Assembly: GCA_937951875.1 (NCBI GenBank)
Contig: CALGAN010000039.1
Location: forward strand, 21,302-85,301
Direction: 5' to 3'
From: an uncultured Alkalilimnicola sp.
GTDB taxonomy: Bacteria; Pseudomonadota; Gammaproteobacteria; Nitrococcales; AK92
DNA length: 64,000 nucleotides
The translations under genes were made by a program, and so were the position numbers. Positions 8,204 through 16,975 of this stretch are shown in pieces. The notes under the pieces are model-generated. The model did not search any database and was not told where the DNA came from. It was given only the letters and a program-made list of their open reading frames with translations. Numbering within the stretch: position 1 is the first letter of the stretch; each line of letters opens with the position of its first letter.

Positions 8204-8932
8204 CTAGGCCGGCACGATCAGGGCCGCGCCGGTCACCGCCAGCGCCGCGAACACCAGCCGGCGGAAGCGCAGCTCGTCGACGCGGCGATGCAGCCATTCG
8301 CCGACCACGATGCCGATCAGCACCAGCGGCAGATAGCCCATCACCCGCGGCAACGCCGGCCACAGCGAGCCGTCCACGGCGAACATCACCGTCAGCAGGC
8401 TGTTGAGGCTGAACCAGACCGCGATCAGCGTCGCCCGCAGCGCGCTCTTGTCCAGGGGGCTGCCGGCCAGGGCGAAGGCCAGCAGCGGCCCGCCGGAGGC
8501 GAACAGCCCATGGGTGGTGCCCGCCCCCAGCATCAGCGCGGCGCCGACCGCCGGCCGGTGCGGCCGCGGCACACCGCCGCGCAGCCGCCACAGCTCACGT
8601 CCGGCGAACCCGACGATCAGCACGCCGAGCATGACCCGCAGCGGCGCCCCGCTCAGCACCGGCCGCAGCAGATAGCCGAGCGCGGTGCCGACGGTCATCA
8701 GCGGCAGTATGCGCCCGAACAACGTCGGCCGGTCGATGCGACGGCGGTGGCGAATGGTGAGATAGCCGCTCATGACGATGTTGAGCGGCACCAGCACCGG
8801 CAGCATCGCCGTAATCGGCAGCAGCAGAGCGCCGAGCGATAGCGCGATGACGATGCTACCGAAGCCGGTGACCGCCTCGACCGTGTACGCCAGCAGGACG
8901 AACAGCCCCAGCCAGCTCCAGGGATCGCTCAC
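8204..8932 (-). CDS. TSUP/TauE-SafE family membrane permease
   Basis: A 242-residue protein with seven to eight hydrophobic helices. It carries the family's paired glycine-rich motifs, EAVTGFGSIVIALSLG near the N-terminus and GTTHGLFASGGPLLAFAL in the second half. TSUP proteins move sulfite, sulfonates, sulfoacetate or related anions. The GTG start at 8932 shares bases with the TGA stop of the upstream SDR gene (GTGA), which implies translational coupling. It is the last gene of a five-gene minus-strand operon that begins with the flavin monooxygenase. Substrate unknown. Confidence 0.82.
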   Translation of the reverse strand: MSDPWSWLGLFVLLAYTVEAVTGFGSIVIALSLGALLLPITAMLPVLVPLNIVMSGYLTIRHRRRIDRPTLFGRILPLMTVGTALGYLLRPVLSGAPLRVMLGVLIVGFAGRELWRLRGGVPRPHRPAVGAALMLGAGTTHGLFASGGPLLAFALAGSPLDKSALRATLIAVWFSLNSLLTVMFAVDGSLWPALPRVMGYLPLVLIGIVVGEWLHRRVDELRFRRLVFAALAVTGAALIVPA

Positions 8933-9717
8933 TGCTCCAGCTCCACCGCGAACTTGCGGGTCATCAGCCGCAGGTAGACGTCCGGCGCCAGCTGCCACAG
9001 CGTCCGGGCGAACACGCTCAGCCCGTCGGAGTACAACCGCCGGCGCCGCCGCTCCAGGGCACGAACGATACGCGCCGCCATCCACTCGGGGCTCTTCGGC
9101 ACGCCGGCCACCGAGCGCGCGTGGCGCGCCGGGCGGCCGTCGAAGCCCAGGGCGTTGCGCTCGATGGGCGTGGCGAGGAAGCTCGGATAGACCATCAGCA
9201 CGTGCACGCCGTAGCGCCGCTGCTCGCAGCGCAGCACCTCGAAGCTCTGCGCCAGCGCGCTCTTGGCGGCGCAGTAGGCGGCCCGCCCCAGCAGCGGCAT
9301 CCAACCGGCCATGGAGCCGATGTTGACGATGCTGCCGCGGTGATGCTGCAGCTGCGGCAACGCCGCCAGCGCCAGCTCCAGCGGCGCTTGCCAGTCCACC
9401 TGCATCACCCGGCGCAGCACCGCCGGATCGGTCTTGGCCGCCAGCGAGCGGTGGGTGATGCCGGCGTTGTTGACCAGCACCGCCACCCCGCCGAACAGCT
9501 CCCGGGCGGCGTCCAGCAGCGCCTGCTGATGGTCGGTGTCGACGATATCGCCGGCCAGCCAGGCCACCCGCCGCTCGTCGCCGAGTTCGGCGGCGGTGGC
9601 CGCCAGCCCCGCCTGGTCCAGATCGGCCAGCAGCAAGCTGTCGCCGCGCCGATAGAAGGCATGCGCCAGCGCCCGCCCCAGGCCGCTGCCGGCTCCGGTG
9701 ATCAGCACGCAGCTCAT
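8929..9717 (-). CDS. Short-chain dehydrogenase/reductase
   Basis: A classical SDR of 262 residues: TGAGSGLG cofactor motif at residues 7-14, NNAG near 87, then a Ser and YCAAK (Tyr-x-x-x-Lys) catalytic pair. The C-terminal 50 residues are basic and hydrophobic and may contact the membrane, as in SDRs acting on lipophilic alcohols or ketones. It overlaps the preceding epimerase gene by ATGA and the following TSUP gene by GTGA, so it lies in the middle of a coupled operon. Its likely job is an NAD(P)-dependent redox step on the product of the FMO pathway. Confidence 0.88.
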   Translation of the reverse strand: MSCVLITGAGSGLGRALAHAFYRRGDSLLLADLDQAGLAATAAELGDERRVAWLAGDIVDTDHQQALLDAARELFGGVAVLVNNAGITHRSLAAKTDPAVLRRVMQVDWQAPLELALAALPQLQHHRGSIVNIGSMAGWMPLLGRAAYCAAKSALAQSFEVLRCEQRRYGVHVLMVYPSFLATPIERNALGFDGRPARHARSVAGVPKSPEWMAARIVRALERRRRRLYSDGLSVFARTLWQLAPDVYLRLMTRKFAVELEQ

Positions 9718-10652
9718 AGCTCGCCCCGTGCCCGCGCGTGCTCGACGTAGAAGCGGAAGGTTTCCTCGGAGGTCTTCTGCGGCCGGTAGCCGAACTCCTC
9801 CTTCAACCGCCGGTTGCTCAGCACCGGCCGGTAGCGCAGGAAGTTGACCTGCTCGGGCCCGTAGCGGCCGACGCCGAGCCGGCGGCCGAGCCAGAGCGCG
9901 CTCTTGATCAGCCAGGCCGGCAGCGCCAGCACCGGCTTGCCGAGAATGGCGGCGATCTCGTGGATAGTAAGCGCCCCATCCCCGGCCATGTTGTAGATGC
10001 CGGTCCGATCCGCGCGGATGCCCTGCTCGATCGCCCGCACCACGTCCTCGTCCCAGATGAACACGAACGGCGAGTCGCTGCCGCGCACCGCCAGCAGCCG
10101 CCGCGCCCGGAACAGATTAGTGATGAGGTTGCTGGTATTGGCGCCGAGGATGGTGCCAGGGCGGAAGATCAGCTGCCGCAGCTGCGGATGGCGCTGGCGG
10201 TAGTCGACCAGCAGCTCCTCGATCTGGCGCTTGTGGTCGGAGTAGGCGAACTCGGGGTTGCCGCGCAGCGGCTGGTCCTCGTCGATCCAGGCCGGGTTGT
10301 CTGGGTAATAGCCGTAGGCGGCGCCCGAGCTGGTGATGGTGATGTGGCCGACGCCCGCCTCCAAGCAGGCGCGCAGCACGTTGCGGGTGCCGTTGACGTC
10401 GATGTCGAACTCGCGCGCGCGATCGTTGCCGGTGTCCAGCACCGAGGCCAGATGCACCACGTGGCTGATGCGCTCGGCCTTGAACAGATCGGCCAGCCCC
10501 GGATCGCGCACGTCCATGACCACGATGCGGAACGGCAGATCCTCGCGGCCGCGGATGTCGATGCCGACCACGTGGAAATCGCGACAGAGCCGGCTGCCGA
10601 GCAAGCCGCCGACGTAGCCGGCGGCGCCGGTTATGAGCACTCGTCTGGTCAC
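9714..10652 (-). CDS. NAD-dependent epimerase/dehydratase (extended SDR)
   Basis: A 312-residue protein with TGAAGYVGGLLG at the N-terminus (NAD-binding GxxGxxG) and a catalytic YSDHK motif (Tyr-x-x-x-Lys) following SSGAAYG. This is the extended-SDR architecture shared by sugar epimerases, 3beta-hydroxysteroid dehydrogenases and cinnamoyl reductases. GTG at 10652 is the start, with GGGGGAG about ten bases upstream. Its operon partners handle hydrophobic compounds, so a sterol- or ketone-type substrate is as likely as a nucleotide sugar. Confidence 0.85.
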   Translation of the reverse strand: MTRRVLITGAAGYVGGLLGSRLCRDFHVVGIDIRGREDLPFRIVVMDVRDPGLADLFKAERISHVVHLASVLDTGNDRAREFDIDVNGTRNVLRACLEAGVGHITITSSGAAYGYYPDNPAWIDEDQPLRGNPEFAYSDHKRQIEELLVDYRQRHPQLRQLIFRPGTILGANTSNLITNLFRARRLLAVRGSDSPFVFIWDEDVVRAIEQGIRADRTGIYNMAGDGALTIHEIAAILGKPVLALPAWLIKSALWLGRRLGVGRYGPEQVNFLRYRPVLSNRRLKEEFGYRPQKTSEETFRFYVEHARARGEL

Positions 10653-10690
10653 AGCGGAAAAGCTCCCCCGGGAAACGTCTCGTTATCGTT

Positions 10691-11623
10691 CTATCGATGC
10701 CGCGCCCCCGCCGAGGCGGCGACCGCCGCGGCCGGCACGGGCATGCGCGACCAGACGGTGGCCAGGAACAGCCCCGACACCAGATGCCACACGCCCCAGA
10801 AGGCGGTGATCAGCATCATGCCGCCGGCCTCGGGCATGAAGGTGAACAGGATCACCAGGCCCAGCCCCGAGTTCTGGATGCCGACCTCCAGGGTCACGGC
10901 GCGCCGGTCGGGCGTCGGCAAGCGCATCAGCCAGCCCATGACCGCGCCCAGGGCCAGGGCCAGGGTGTTGTGCGCCACCACCAGCCAGAAGAAGGTGTGG
11001 AAGCGCTCGATGAACAGGCCGTAGTTGTTGAAGAAAGCGATGCCGACGAAAGTCAGGAACACCAGCAGCGCCGCCTTGCGCAGCGGCTTCTCCACCCGCG
11101 CCGACAAGTTGGGAAAGCGCTGCCCGATCCACATGCCCAGCAGCAGCGGCACGCCCAACACCAGCAACACCAGCAGCAGCAGCTCCACCGGATCGACGGC
11201 GATGCTGGTGAGCAGCCCGCGGGTGTAGGGGTTGAGGTAGCCATACAGCGCGAAGTTGAGCGGGGTGAGCACCGCCGCCGCCAGGCTGGAGACAGCGGTC
11301 ATGCTCACCGACACCGCCACGTTGCCGCGCGCCAGCCAGGTCATGATGTTGGAGAACGACCCACCTGGGCAGGCCGCCACCAGGATCATGCCCAGCGCCA
11401 GCTCCGGATCGATGCGGAATGCCCAGGTGACCAGGCAGGTGCCCGCCGGCAGCAGCAGGAACTGCGCGAACAGCCCGGCGAACGGCGCGCGCGGCGAGAG
11501 CAGGATGCGCTTGAAGTCCGCCGGCCGCAGCTCCAGCGACACGCCGAACATCATCAGCGCCAGAATGGCGTTGAGAAGCACCAGGCTGGCCGGATCGAAC
11601 TTGATGGGAATGGCGCCGCTCAT
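10691..11623 (-). CDS. Bile acid:sodium symporter (BASS) family transporter
   Basis: A 310-residue membrane protein with about nine to ten helices. Family motifs are visible: MMFGVSLELRPADFKR in helix 2, the unwound ACPGGSFSN crossover and EVGIQNSGLGLVI in the second repeat. BASS proteins couple Na+ entry to uptake of organic anions such as bile acids, pantoate or pyruvate. A near-perfect TAAGGAGGG precedes the ATG. It sits between the flavin monooxygenase and the epimerase and probably imports the substrate that they oxidise. Confidence 0.87.
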   Translation of the reverse strand: MSGAIPIKFDPASLVLLNAILALMMFGVSLELRPADFKRILLSPRAPFAGLFAQFLLLPAGTCLVTWAFRIDPELALGMILVAACPGGSFSNIMTWLARGNVAVSVSMTAVSSLAAAVLTPLNFALYGYLNPYTRGLLTSIAVDPVELLLLVLLVLGVPLLLGMWIGQRFPNLSARVEKPLRKAALLVFLTFVGIAFFNNYGLFIERFHTFFWLVVAHNTLALALGAVMGWLMRLPTPDRRAVTLEVGIQNSGLGLVILFTFMPEAGGMMLITAFWGVWHLVSGLFLATVWSRMPVPAAAVAASAGARHR

Positions 11624-11634
11624 GTCGTCCCTCC

Positions 11635-12969
11635 TTAGATCGCCCGCTTAGCGGCGCCGGCCGCCGGCGGCAGCGTCACCGCCGCGCGCAACCGGCGCAC
11701 GTGGCCGCGCACCACCTTGCGGTAACTGTCCTTGTGCACGTAGTAGGCCATGCGTTCGAGCTTCAGGTAGCGATAGCCGCCGTCGACGCGGGTGGTGGCC
11801 AGCCGGCGCTTGAGCTCCTGCAGCTCGCGCGCCGCCGGCGCGCCCTCGCGCAGCGCGCGGATGAACAGCGCCACCATCTCGGCCTGCTCGTTGCGCCCCT
11901 CCCAGCCCAGGCCGGCGGCCTCCACCATGCCCAGCACGAACAGATTGTCGTAGCGCGGGTGGAACACGTTCAGGTAGAGCTGCGGCGCGCCGGCGTCCTG
12001 CGGCCAGTTGAGCTCGGCGCGGTCGATGAACGGGTAGTGCAGCTTGTAGCCGGTGGCGAGCAGGATCAGGTCGTACTCGCCGCGGCTGCCGTCCTTGAAG
12101 GTGACGGTATGACCGTCGATGGCGGCGATGTCGGGACGCGGGCCGATGTCGCCCTGGCCGATGTGATGCAGGATCAGCGAGTTCATCACCGGATGCGACT
12201 CGTACATCCGGTAGTCCGGATCCGGCAGGCCGTACTGCGAGGGCTTGCCCATGACCGCCCGCACCAGCAAACCGTCCAGGAACTGCTTGAGGGGGCGCGG
12301 CAGCGTCAAGCGGCCGCCGATGGTGTCGGTGGGCTTGCCGAAGATGAACTTGGGCACGAAGTAGTAGCCGCGCCGCACCGAGATATCCACCTTGCGCGCG
12401 TGGTGCACGGCGTCCACGGCGATGTCAGCACCCGAGTTGCCGCAGCCGACGATCAGCACGCGCTTGCCCTTGAAGATCTCCGGTGAGCGGTAGCTACAGG
12501 AGTGCATCAGCTCGCCGGCGAACTGCCCCGGCAGCTCCGGGATGTTGGGATGGTGCAGCGTGCCGTTGGCGATCAGCACCCCGTCGAAGCGCTGCACCTG
12601 CCGCTCGCCCTCCGCCTCGGTGGTCACCAACCAGCCGTCGCCGTCGCGCTCGACCCAGACGACCCGGGTGGCGAACCGGTAATGGCGGTAGAGATCGAAA
12701 TGGCGGGCGTAGTCGCGAAAGTACTGCCGCATCTCGGAATGATGCGGATAGGTGGCCACCGAGGCGGGGATCGGAAATTCGGCGAACTCGGTGGTGCTCT
12801 TCGACGAGATCAGGTGGGCCGTCTCGTACATGGTGCTGTGGGGATTGTCGATGTCCCACAGCCCGCCGACGTCGCTATGCTGCTCGAAACCGACGAACGG
12901 AATGTCGTACTTGCACAAATTGCGTGCTGCGGCCAATCCCATTGGACCGGCGCCGATCACCGCGTACAT
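11635..12969 (-). CDS. Flavin-containing monooxygenase
   Basis: A 444-residue FAD/NADPH enzyme. The FAD motif GAGPMGLA lies at residues 7-14 and the NADPH motif GCGNSGAD at about 174. The FMO fingerprint region reads near TEFAEFPIPASVATYPHHSEM. ATG-type motif LLATGYKLHYPFI is at about 306. It hydroxylates or oxygenates soft nucleophiles, or performs Baeyer-Villiger insertion on ketones. It is the first gene of the operon that includes the BASS transporter, epimerase, SDR and TSUP genes, and is divergent from an AraC regulator. GGGAGGAGG precedes the ATG at 12969. Confidence 0.9.
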   Translation of the reverse strand: MYAVIGAGPMGLAAARNLCKYDIPFVGFEQHSDVGGLWDIDNPHSTMYETAHLISSKSTTEFAEFPIPASVATYPHHSEMRQYFRDYARHFDLYRHYRFATRVVWVERDGDGWLVTTEAEGERQVQRFDGVLIANGTLHHPNIPELPGQFAGELMHSCSYRSPEIFKGKRVLIVGCGNSGADIAVDAVHHARKVDISVRRGYYFVPKFIFGKPTDTIGGRLTLPRPLKQFLDGLLVRAVMGKPSQYGLPDPDYRMYESHPVMNSLILHHIGQGDIGPRPDIAAIDGHTVTFKDGSRGEYDLILLATGYKLHYPFIDRAELNWPQDAGAPQLYLNVFHPRYDNLFVLGMVEAAGLGWEGRNEQAEMVALFIRALREGAPAARELQELKRRLATTRVDGGYRYLKLERMAYYVHKDSYRKVVRGHVRRLRAAVTLPPAAGAAKRAI

Positions 12970-13009
12970 GCCGCGCCTCCTCCCCCGCTATTTCGTTATT
13001 CTTAGGTTT

Positions 13010-13045
13010 TCTTTAGAAACCCTGTTCACTCAGGGTAAAACAGGA
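13010..13045. promoter_or_regulatory. Overlapping inverted repeats in the FMO/AraC divergent promoter
   Basis: ACCCTG-TTCACT-CAGGGT is a perfect 6-6-6 palindrome (13019-13036). It is interleaved with CCTGTT...AACAGG, which ends at about 13044. It lies between the divergent FMO operon and araC-type gene and is the best candidate operator for that regulator. Confidence 0.45.
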
Positions 13046-13111
13046 CGCGGCGATAGAAACGGCGAAAACGGGACTTCCACGCGGACAATTCGGGACGTGG
13101 GTCATACGGCC

Positions 13112-14098
13112 ATGACCAGAGCTCCGACCGTCACCCTGCGCTTGTCGCAGGCCATCGTGCAGGCCGCCGAACGACTGGGCATTCCCCTGCCGGCCGAGCT
13201 GCTGGCCCGGCTCCAGGCGCTGCCGGCGCGGGTGCCGCTGTCGATGCAGGACACGCTCTGGCAAGCCATCGCCGCCGCCGAGCCGGACCCGCTGATCGGG
13301 TTGCGCATCGGGCTGGAGATCCAAGTCGGCCACCTGGACAGCGCCGGGCTGCTGCTGATGAGCTGTGACACCGTCAGCGATGCGCTGGCAGCGCTGATCG
13401 AGTACTTCCCCATCATCGGCGAGGGCAGCCAGCTGGAGATCGCCGAGGAAGCCGCCGGCATCCGGCTGCGCTACCACCCCGGCTACGAGGTCTGCCGCAC
13501 GCTCCGCACCGAAGCGGCCCTGGGCTGTTTCGTCGGCCTGTCGCGCTGGATGAGCGGCGACCGGGTGAGCCCGGCGGAAGTGTGCTTCGCCCATCCACCC
13601 GGCGACGCGGCGGAACGCTACCAGGCCCTGCTCCACTGCCCGGTGCGGTTCGGCGCCGATGGCTACAGCCTGCTGTACGCGCGGCGCGATCTGTCGGTGC
13701 CGCTGATCCAGGCCAACGCCATCATGCGCGCGCACCTGCAGCGCGCCGCCGACGAGATGCTGGCCTCGCTGTCGGCGCGAGGCCTGGGCGCGCAAGTCGA
13801 GATGCTGGTGCGCCACCACCCGCACTGGGGCAAGGAGCGCGTCGCCGAGCTGCTCGGCATGAGCGGCCGCCACCTCAACCGGCGGCTGGCGCAGGAAGGC
13901 ACGTCGTTCAAGCTGCTGCGCGACACCACGCTATTCCAGATGGCCGCCGAGCGCCTGCGTCGCGGCGAGCGCCTGCGGGAACTGGCCGAGGAGCTGGGAT
14001 TTTCCGACGAGAGCGCCTTCGCCAAGGCCTTCCGCCGCTGGGCCGGGGTCAGCCCCACCCAGTTCCGCGCCCAGCACCGCGAACCCGACAACGGCTGA
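13112..14098 (+). CDS. AraC-family regulator (Arabinose_bd-type N-terminus)
   Basis: A 328-residue regulator. Residues 20-190 fit the ligand-binding domain found in OruR/AraC-like proteins (QDTLWQAI, then EPDPLIGLRIGLEIQVGHLDSAG, then LRYHP). The C-terminal 100 residues hold two helix-turn-helix units, ending in LGFSDESAFAKAFRRWAGVSPTQFR, the classic AraC signature. It is divergent from the FMO operon and probably activates it on binding a pathway compound. The ATG at 13112 has no strong ribosome site but begins where the domain begins. Confidence 0.88.
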   Translation: MTRAPTVTLRLSQAIVQAAERLGIPLPAELLARLQALPARVPLSMQDTLWQAIAAAEPDPLIGLRIGLEIQVGHLDSAGLLLMSCDTVSDALAALIEYFPIIGEGSQLEIAEEAAGIRLRYHPGYEVCRTLRTEAALGCFVGLSRWMSGDRVSPAEVCFAHPPGDAAERYQALLHCPVRFGADGYSLLYARRDLSVPLIQANAIMRAHLQRAADEMLASLSARGLGAQVEMLVRHHPHWGKERVAELLGMSGRHLNRRLAQEGTSFKLLRDTTLFQMAAERLRRGERLRELAEELGFSDESAFAKAFRRWAGVSPTQFRAQHREPDNG

Positions 14099-14164
14099 AA
14101 CGCGAATTTTCAGCCATATGGACCGGCCGCTCCTGTACGCCGAACTGCCGCGCGGCGACGCCGC

Positions 14165-14554
14165 TCAGTCGGCGCTGCCATCGTCGGTGCGCAGGAAATC
14201 GGCCATCTGAAAGAACGCCCGCAGCAGCCGGGAGCGCAGCTCGCCGTCGACGCCGACCCGCTTGAGCGCCTCCTCCATGCATTGCAGCCACTGATCGCGC
14301 TCGGCGGGGCCGATTCGGTAGGGATGATGCACACCCACAAGACACACCGTGCCGTACTTTTCGTAATACAGACGCGGGCCGCCCAGCCAGCCGGACAAAT
14401 ACTCGTACAGCTTCTGTTTGACTTCGCTCAGATCGTCGGCATGCATCCGCCGGATGCCGGCCGCCTGCGGCATCTCGTCCATGGCGTCATAAAATGCTTC
14501 TGCCAAGCGCCGAATACCGGCGTCGCCGCCCAGCAGCTCATACGGAGACGGCAT
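14165..14554 (-). CDS. Group 2 truncated hemoglobin
   Basis: A 129-residue trHbO-like globin. SPYELLGGDAGIRRLAEAFYDAM opens the fold. The conserved group 2 segment KQKLYEYLSGWLGGPRLYYEKYG (containing the distal Trp/Tyr pattern) is followed by HHPYRIGPAERDQWLQCMEEAL with the proximal His. Such proteins bind O2 with high affinity and some act as peroxidases. GAGGTG lies upstream of the ATG. It is convergent with the AraC gene, alone on its strand, and a different subclass from the globin at 3900. Confidence 0.9.
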   Translation of the reverse strand: MPSPYELLGGDAGIRRLAEAFYDAMDEMPQAAGIRRMHADDLSEVKQKLYEYLSGWLGGPRLYYEKYGTVCLVGVHHPYRIGPAERDQWLQCMEEALKRVGVDGELRSRLLRAFFQMADFLRTDDGSAD

Positions 14555-14798
14555 GATCCACCTCGTTGTCTCATCAATCGTCGACGGACGGCGGCATCAT
14601 GCACCGACGCCGCCGCGCGCGCGCTGATCGAGGTCAACCGAAGCCGCACATGGCGCGGCGCGCCGGCATCTCATAACATTTCGCCGATATACCGGCGCGC
14701 GGTCATGCTCTACAGTCTGATATAGCGTCCCGGGTGCGGCCGCTCCGGGCGGCACCACATAAGAACGTATAACTACTCATACAAAAAGGAGGAGAGCG

Positions 14799-16463
14799 AT
14801 GTTCGATCGGCATCTGAAAGTCTGGCCGACCGGTTTGCCCCAGCACCTGGAGCTGCCCGAGACCAGCCTGTACGCCAATCTCCAGGCCTCGGCCACGGCG
14901 CATCCCGACAAGCCCGCCACCATCTACTACGGCAGCGCGCTCAGCTACGCCGAACTGAAGAGGCAAGTCGACGCACTGGCCGGCTATCTGCAGGACCAGG
15001 GCGTGCGCAAGGGCGACCGGGTGCTGCTGTACATGCAGAACAGCCCGCAGTTCATCATCGGCTACTACGCCATTTTGCGCGCCGACGCGGTGGTGGTGCC
15101 GGTCAACCCGATGAACAAGACCGCCGAGCTGGAGTACCTGGTGCAGGACACCGGCGCCAACGTGGCGCTGTGCGGCCAGGAAGTGTATCCGGCGCTGGCG
15201 CCGCTGCTGGACAAGACCAACCTGGCCCGGGTAGTGGTCGCCGCCTACGCCGACTATGTCACCGAACCCACTGATCTGACGCTGCCGGCGGAGGTGAGCC
15301 AGCCGCGGCAGGCCATCGAGCATCCGAAGGTGACGCTGTGGAGCGAGGCGCTGGCCGCCGGCAAGGTGCCGGGCGCGCACACCGCCGGTCCCAGCGATCT
15401 GGCGGTGATCCCGTACAGCTCCGGCACCACCGGCAATCCTAAGGGCTGTGTGCACACGCATCGCTCGGTGATGGCCACCACCATCGCTGGCGGCCTATGG
15501 CTGGGCAGCCAGGCCGACACCGTGCAGCTGGTCACCGTACCGATGTTCCACGTCACCGGCATGCAAGTCTGCATGAACGCCGGCATCCAGCAGGGCCACA
15601 CCCTGGTGCTGATGACCCGCTGGGACCGCAACGTCGCCGCCGCCCTGATCCAGCGCTACCGCGTGAGCTGCTGGATCGCCATCTCAACGATGGTCGTCGA
15701 TACGCTGGCCAATCCCGACATCGGCAAGTACGACCTGTCCAACCTGAAGATGATCATGGGCGGCGGCGCGGCCATGCCGGCGGCGGTGGCGGAGAAGCTG
15801 TTCGAAATGACCGGCCTGCGCTACATCGAGGGCTACGGCCTGACCGAGACCATGGCGCCGACCCATATCAACCCGCCGCAGGCGCCGAAGGCGCAGTGCC
15901 TGGGCATTCCGATCTTCGACGTCGACGCCCGGGTGATCGACCTGGATACCCTCGAGGAACTGGGGCCGGGCGAAACCGGCGAGATCGTGGTGAACGGCCC
16001 GCAGGTGTTCCAAGGCTACTGGAACCGGCCGGAGGAAACGGCCAAGGCCTTCATCGAGCTGGACGGCAAGCGCTTCTTCCGCACCGGCGACCTGGGTCAT
16101 TACGACGAGGAGGGCTATTTCTTCATCGTCGACCGGGTCAAGCGCATGATCAACGCCTCCGGCTTCAAGGTCTGGCCGACCGAGGTCGAGTCGCTCATGT
16201 ACGCCCACCCCAAGATTCAGGAAGTGTGCGTGATCTCCGCGCCGCACCCGCGCCGCGGCGAAACGGTCAAGGCCGTGGTGGTGCCGCGCGCCGGCGTGCA
16301 GGTCACCGAGGCCGAGATCATCGCCTGGTGCAAGGAAAACATGGCGGCCTACAAGGTGCCGGAAATCGTCGAGTTCGTGCAGGAACTGCCGAAGTCGCCC
16401 ACCGGCAAGCTCATGTGGCGCGCCCTGCAGGAGCAGGAGTGGGCCAAGGCGCGCAGCGCCTGA
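14799..16463 (+). CDS. Medium/long-chain fatty-acyl-CoA ligase
   Basis: A 554-residue AMP-forming synthetase. The P-loop reads YSSGTTGNPKG near residue 206, then GYGLTET near 350, TGDLGHYDEEGYF near 430, and the C-terminal lysine motif PKSPTGKLMWR. It activates carboxylic acids to acyl-CoA through an acyl-adenylate, the entry step to beta-oxidation. AAAAGGAGGAG precedes the ATG closely. The size and fatty-acid-type linker favour medium or long chains over acetate. No partner gene is adjacent, and the gene is followed by the repeat and IS debris that border the first integron. Confidence 0.9.
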   Translation: MFDRHLKVWPTGLPQHLELPETSLYANLQASATAHPDKPATIYYGSALSYAELKRQVDALAGYLQDQGVRKGDRVLLYMQNSPQFIIGYYAILRADAVVVPVNPMNKTAELEYLVQDTGANVALCGQEVYPALAPLLDKTNLARVVVAAYADYVTEPTDLTLPAEVSQPRQAIEHPKVTLWSEALAAGKVPGAHTAGPSDLAVIPYSSGTTGNPKGCVHTHRSVMATTIAGGLWLGSQADTVQLVTVPMFHVTGMQVCMNAGIQQGHTLVLMTRWDRNVAAALIQRYRVSCWIAISTMVVDTLANPDIGKYDLSNLKMIMGGGAAMPAAVAEKLFEMTGLRYIEGYGLTETMAPTHINPPQAPKAQCLGIPIFDVDARVIDLDTLEELGPGETGEIVVNGPQVFQGYWNRPEETAKAFIELDGKRFFRTGDLGHYDEEGYFFIVDRVKRMINASGFKVWPTEVESLMYAHPKIQEVCVISAPHPRRGETVKAVVVPRAGVQVTEAEIIAWCKENMAAYKVPEIVEFVQELPKSPTGKLMWRALQEQEWAKARSA

Positions 16464-16550
16464 GCGCCCTGCCGAGCCAGGGTTCCAGCGCGGTGGCGCG
16501 GAGGCGCTCCGCCCGCCGCGTAACAACGGCGTCGCTGACGGGGCTTTGAG

Positions 16551-16624
16551 CCGTCATGCCCGCGCAGAGCTCGTCCCCGCGAAAGCGGGGACCTGCCCCC
16601 GCGCAAGCGGGGCGGGCATCCAGG
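16551..16624. repeat. Cloverleaf-like palindromic repeat (REP-type)
   Basis: Outer arms GTCATGCCCGC and GCGGGCATCCAGG enclose two inner hairpins, GTCCCCGC-GAAA-GCGGGGAC and CCCCGC-GCAA-GCGGGG, both with GNRA loops. A shorter member in the opposite orientation with the same flanks lies at 51171-51198, which marks a dispersed repeat family. Confidence 0.65.
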
Positions 16625-16734
16625 CGCACCAGCCGCAGTCAATGCTGTTCACTAGGTCCGTACGCCCTGCGGAACCGGCTCTGCGGTTGTACTTCGCGAT
16701 TAGTTTTTGTCCCCTCCTCCCTGGCGGCTCCCTC

Positions 16735-16975
16735 GCTATGAAAAGGCTCACCGCCTCAAGCATGTCTGCGCCGCCCTCGGTGTGGCACGCAGCAGCGTCT
16801 ATGACTGGCTTGCGCGCGAGGCGGCAGCGCTCAGCCCCCCGCCATCAGCACCTGCTGGCTGAAGTGGTCGCTATCCATCGGCAAAGGGGTGCCAGCTATG
16901 GTCGTCGCCGCATGTCCGCGGAGTTGCGCCGGCGCCACTACGATGTGGGACCGTTTCAAGCGCGCCGCCTGATGC
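16735..16975 (+). pseudogene. IS3-family transposase orfB remnant
   Basis: Translation gives LKHVCAALGVARSSVYDW, then in another frame HLLAEVVAIHRQRGASYGRRRMSAELRRRHY. This is the N-terminal helix-turn-helix and start of an IS3-type OrfB, with a frameshift near 16833. The catalytic DDE domain is missing; the sequence switches at about 16970 to the antisense end of the integron integrase. It is a truncated, inactive insertion that removed the 3' end of intI. It differs in sequence from the IS3 element at 58.5-59.8 kb. Confidence 0.7.

Noticed and set aside
8204..9304. Extended TSUP frame from 9304
   Set aside because: The upstream part overlaps the SDR coding region and reads as Ala/Arg shadow sequence; GTG 8932 with coupling is the real start.
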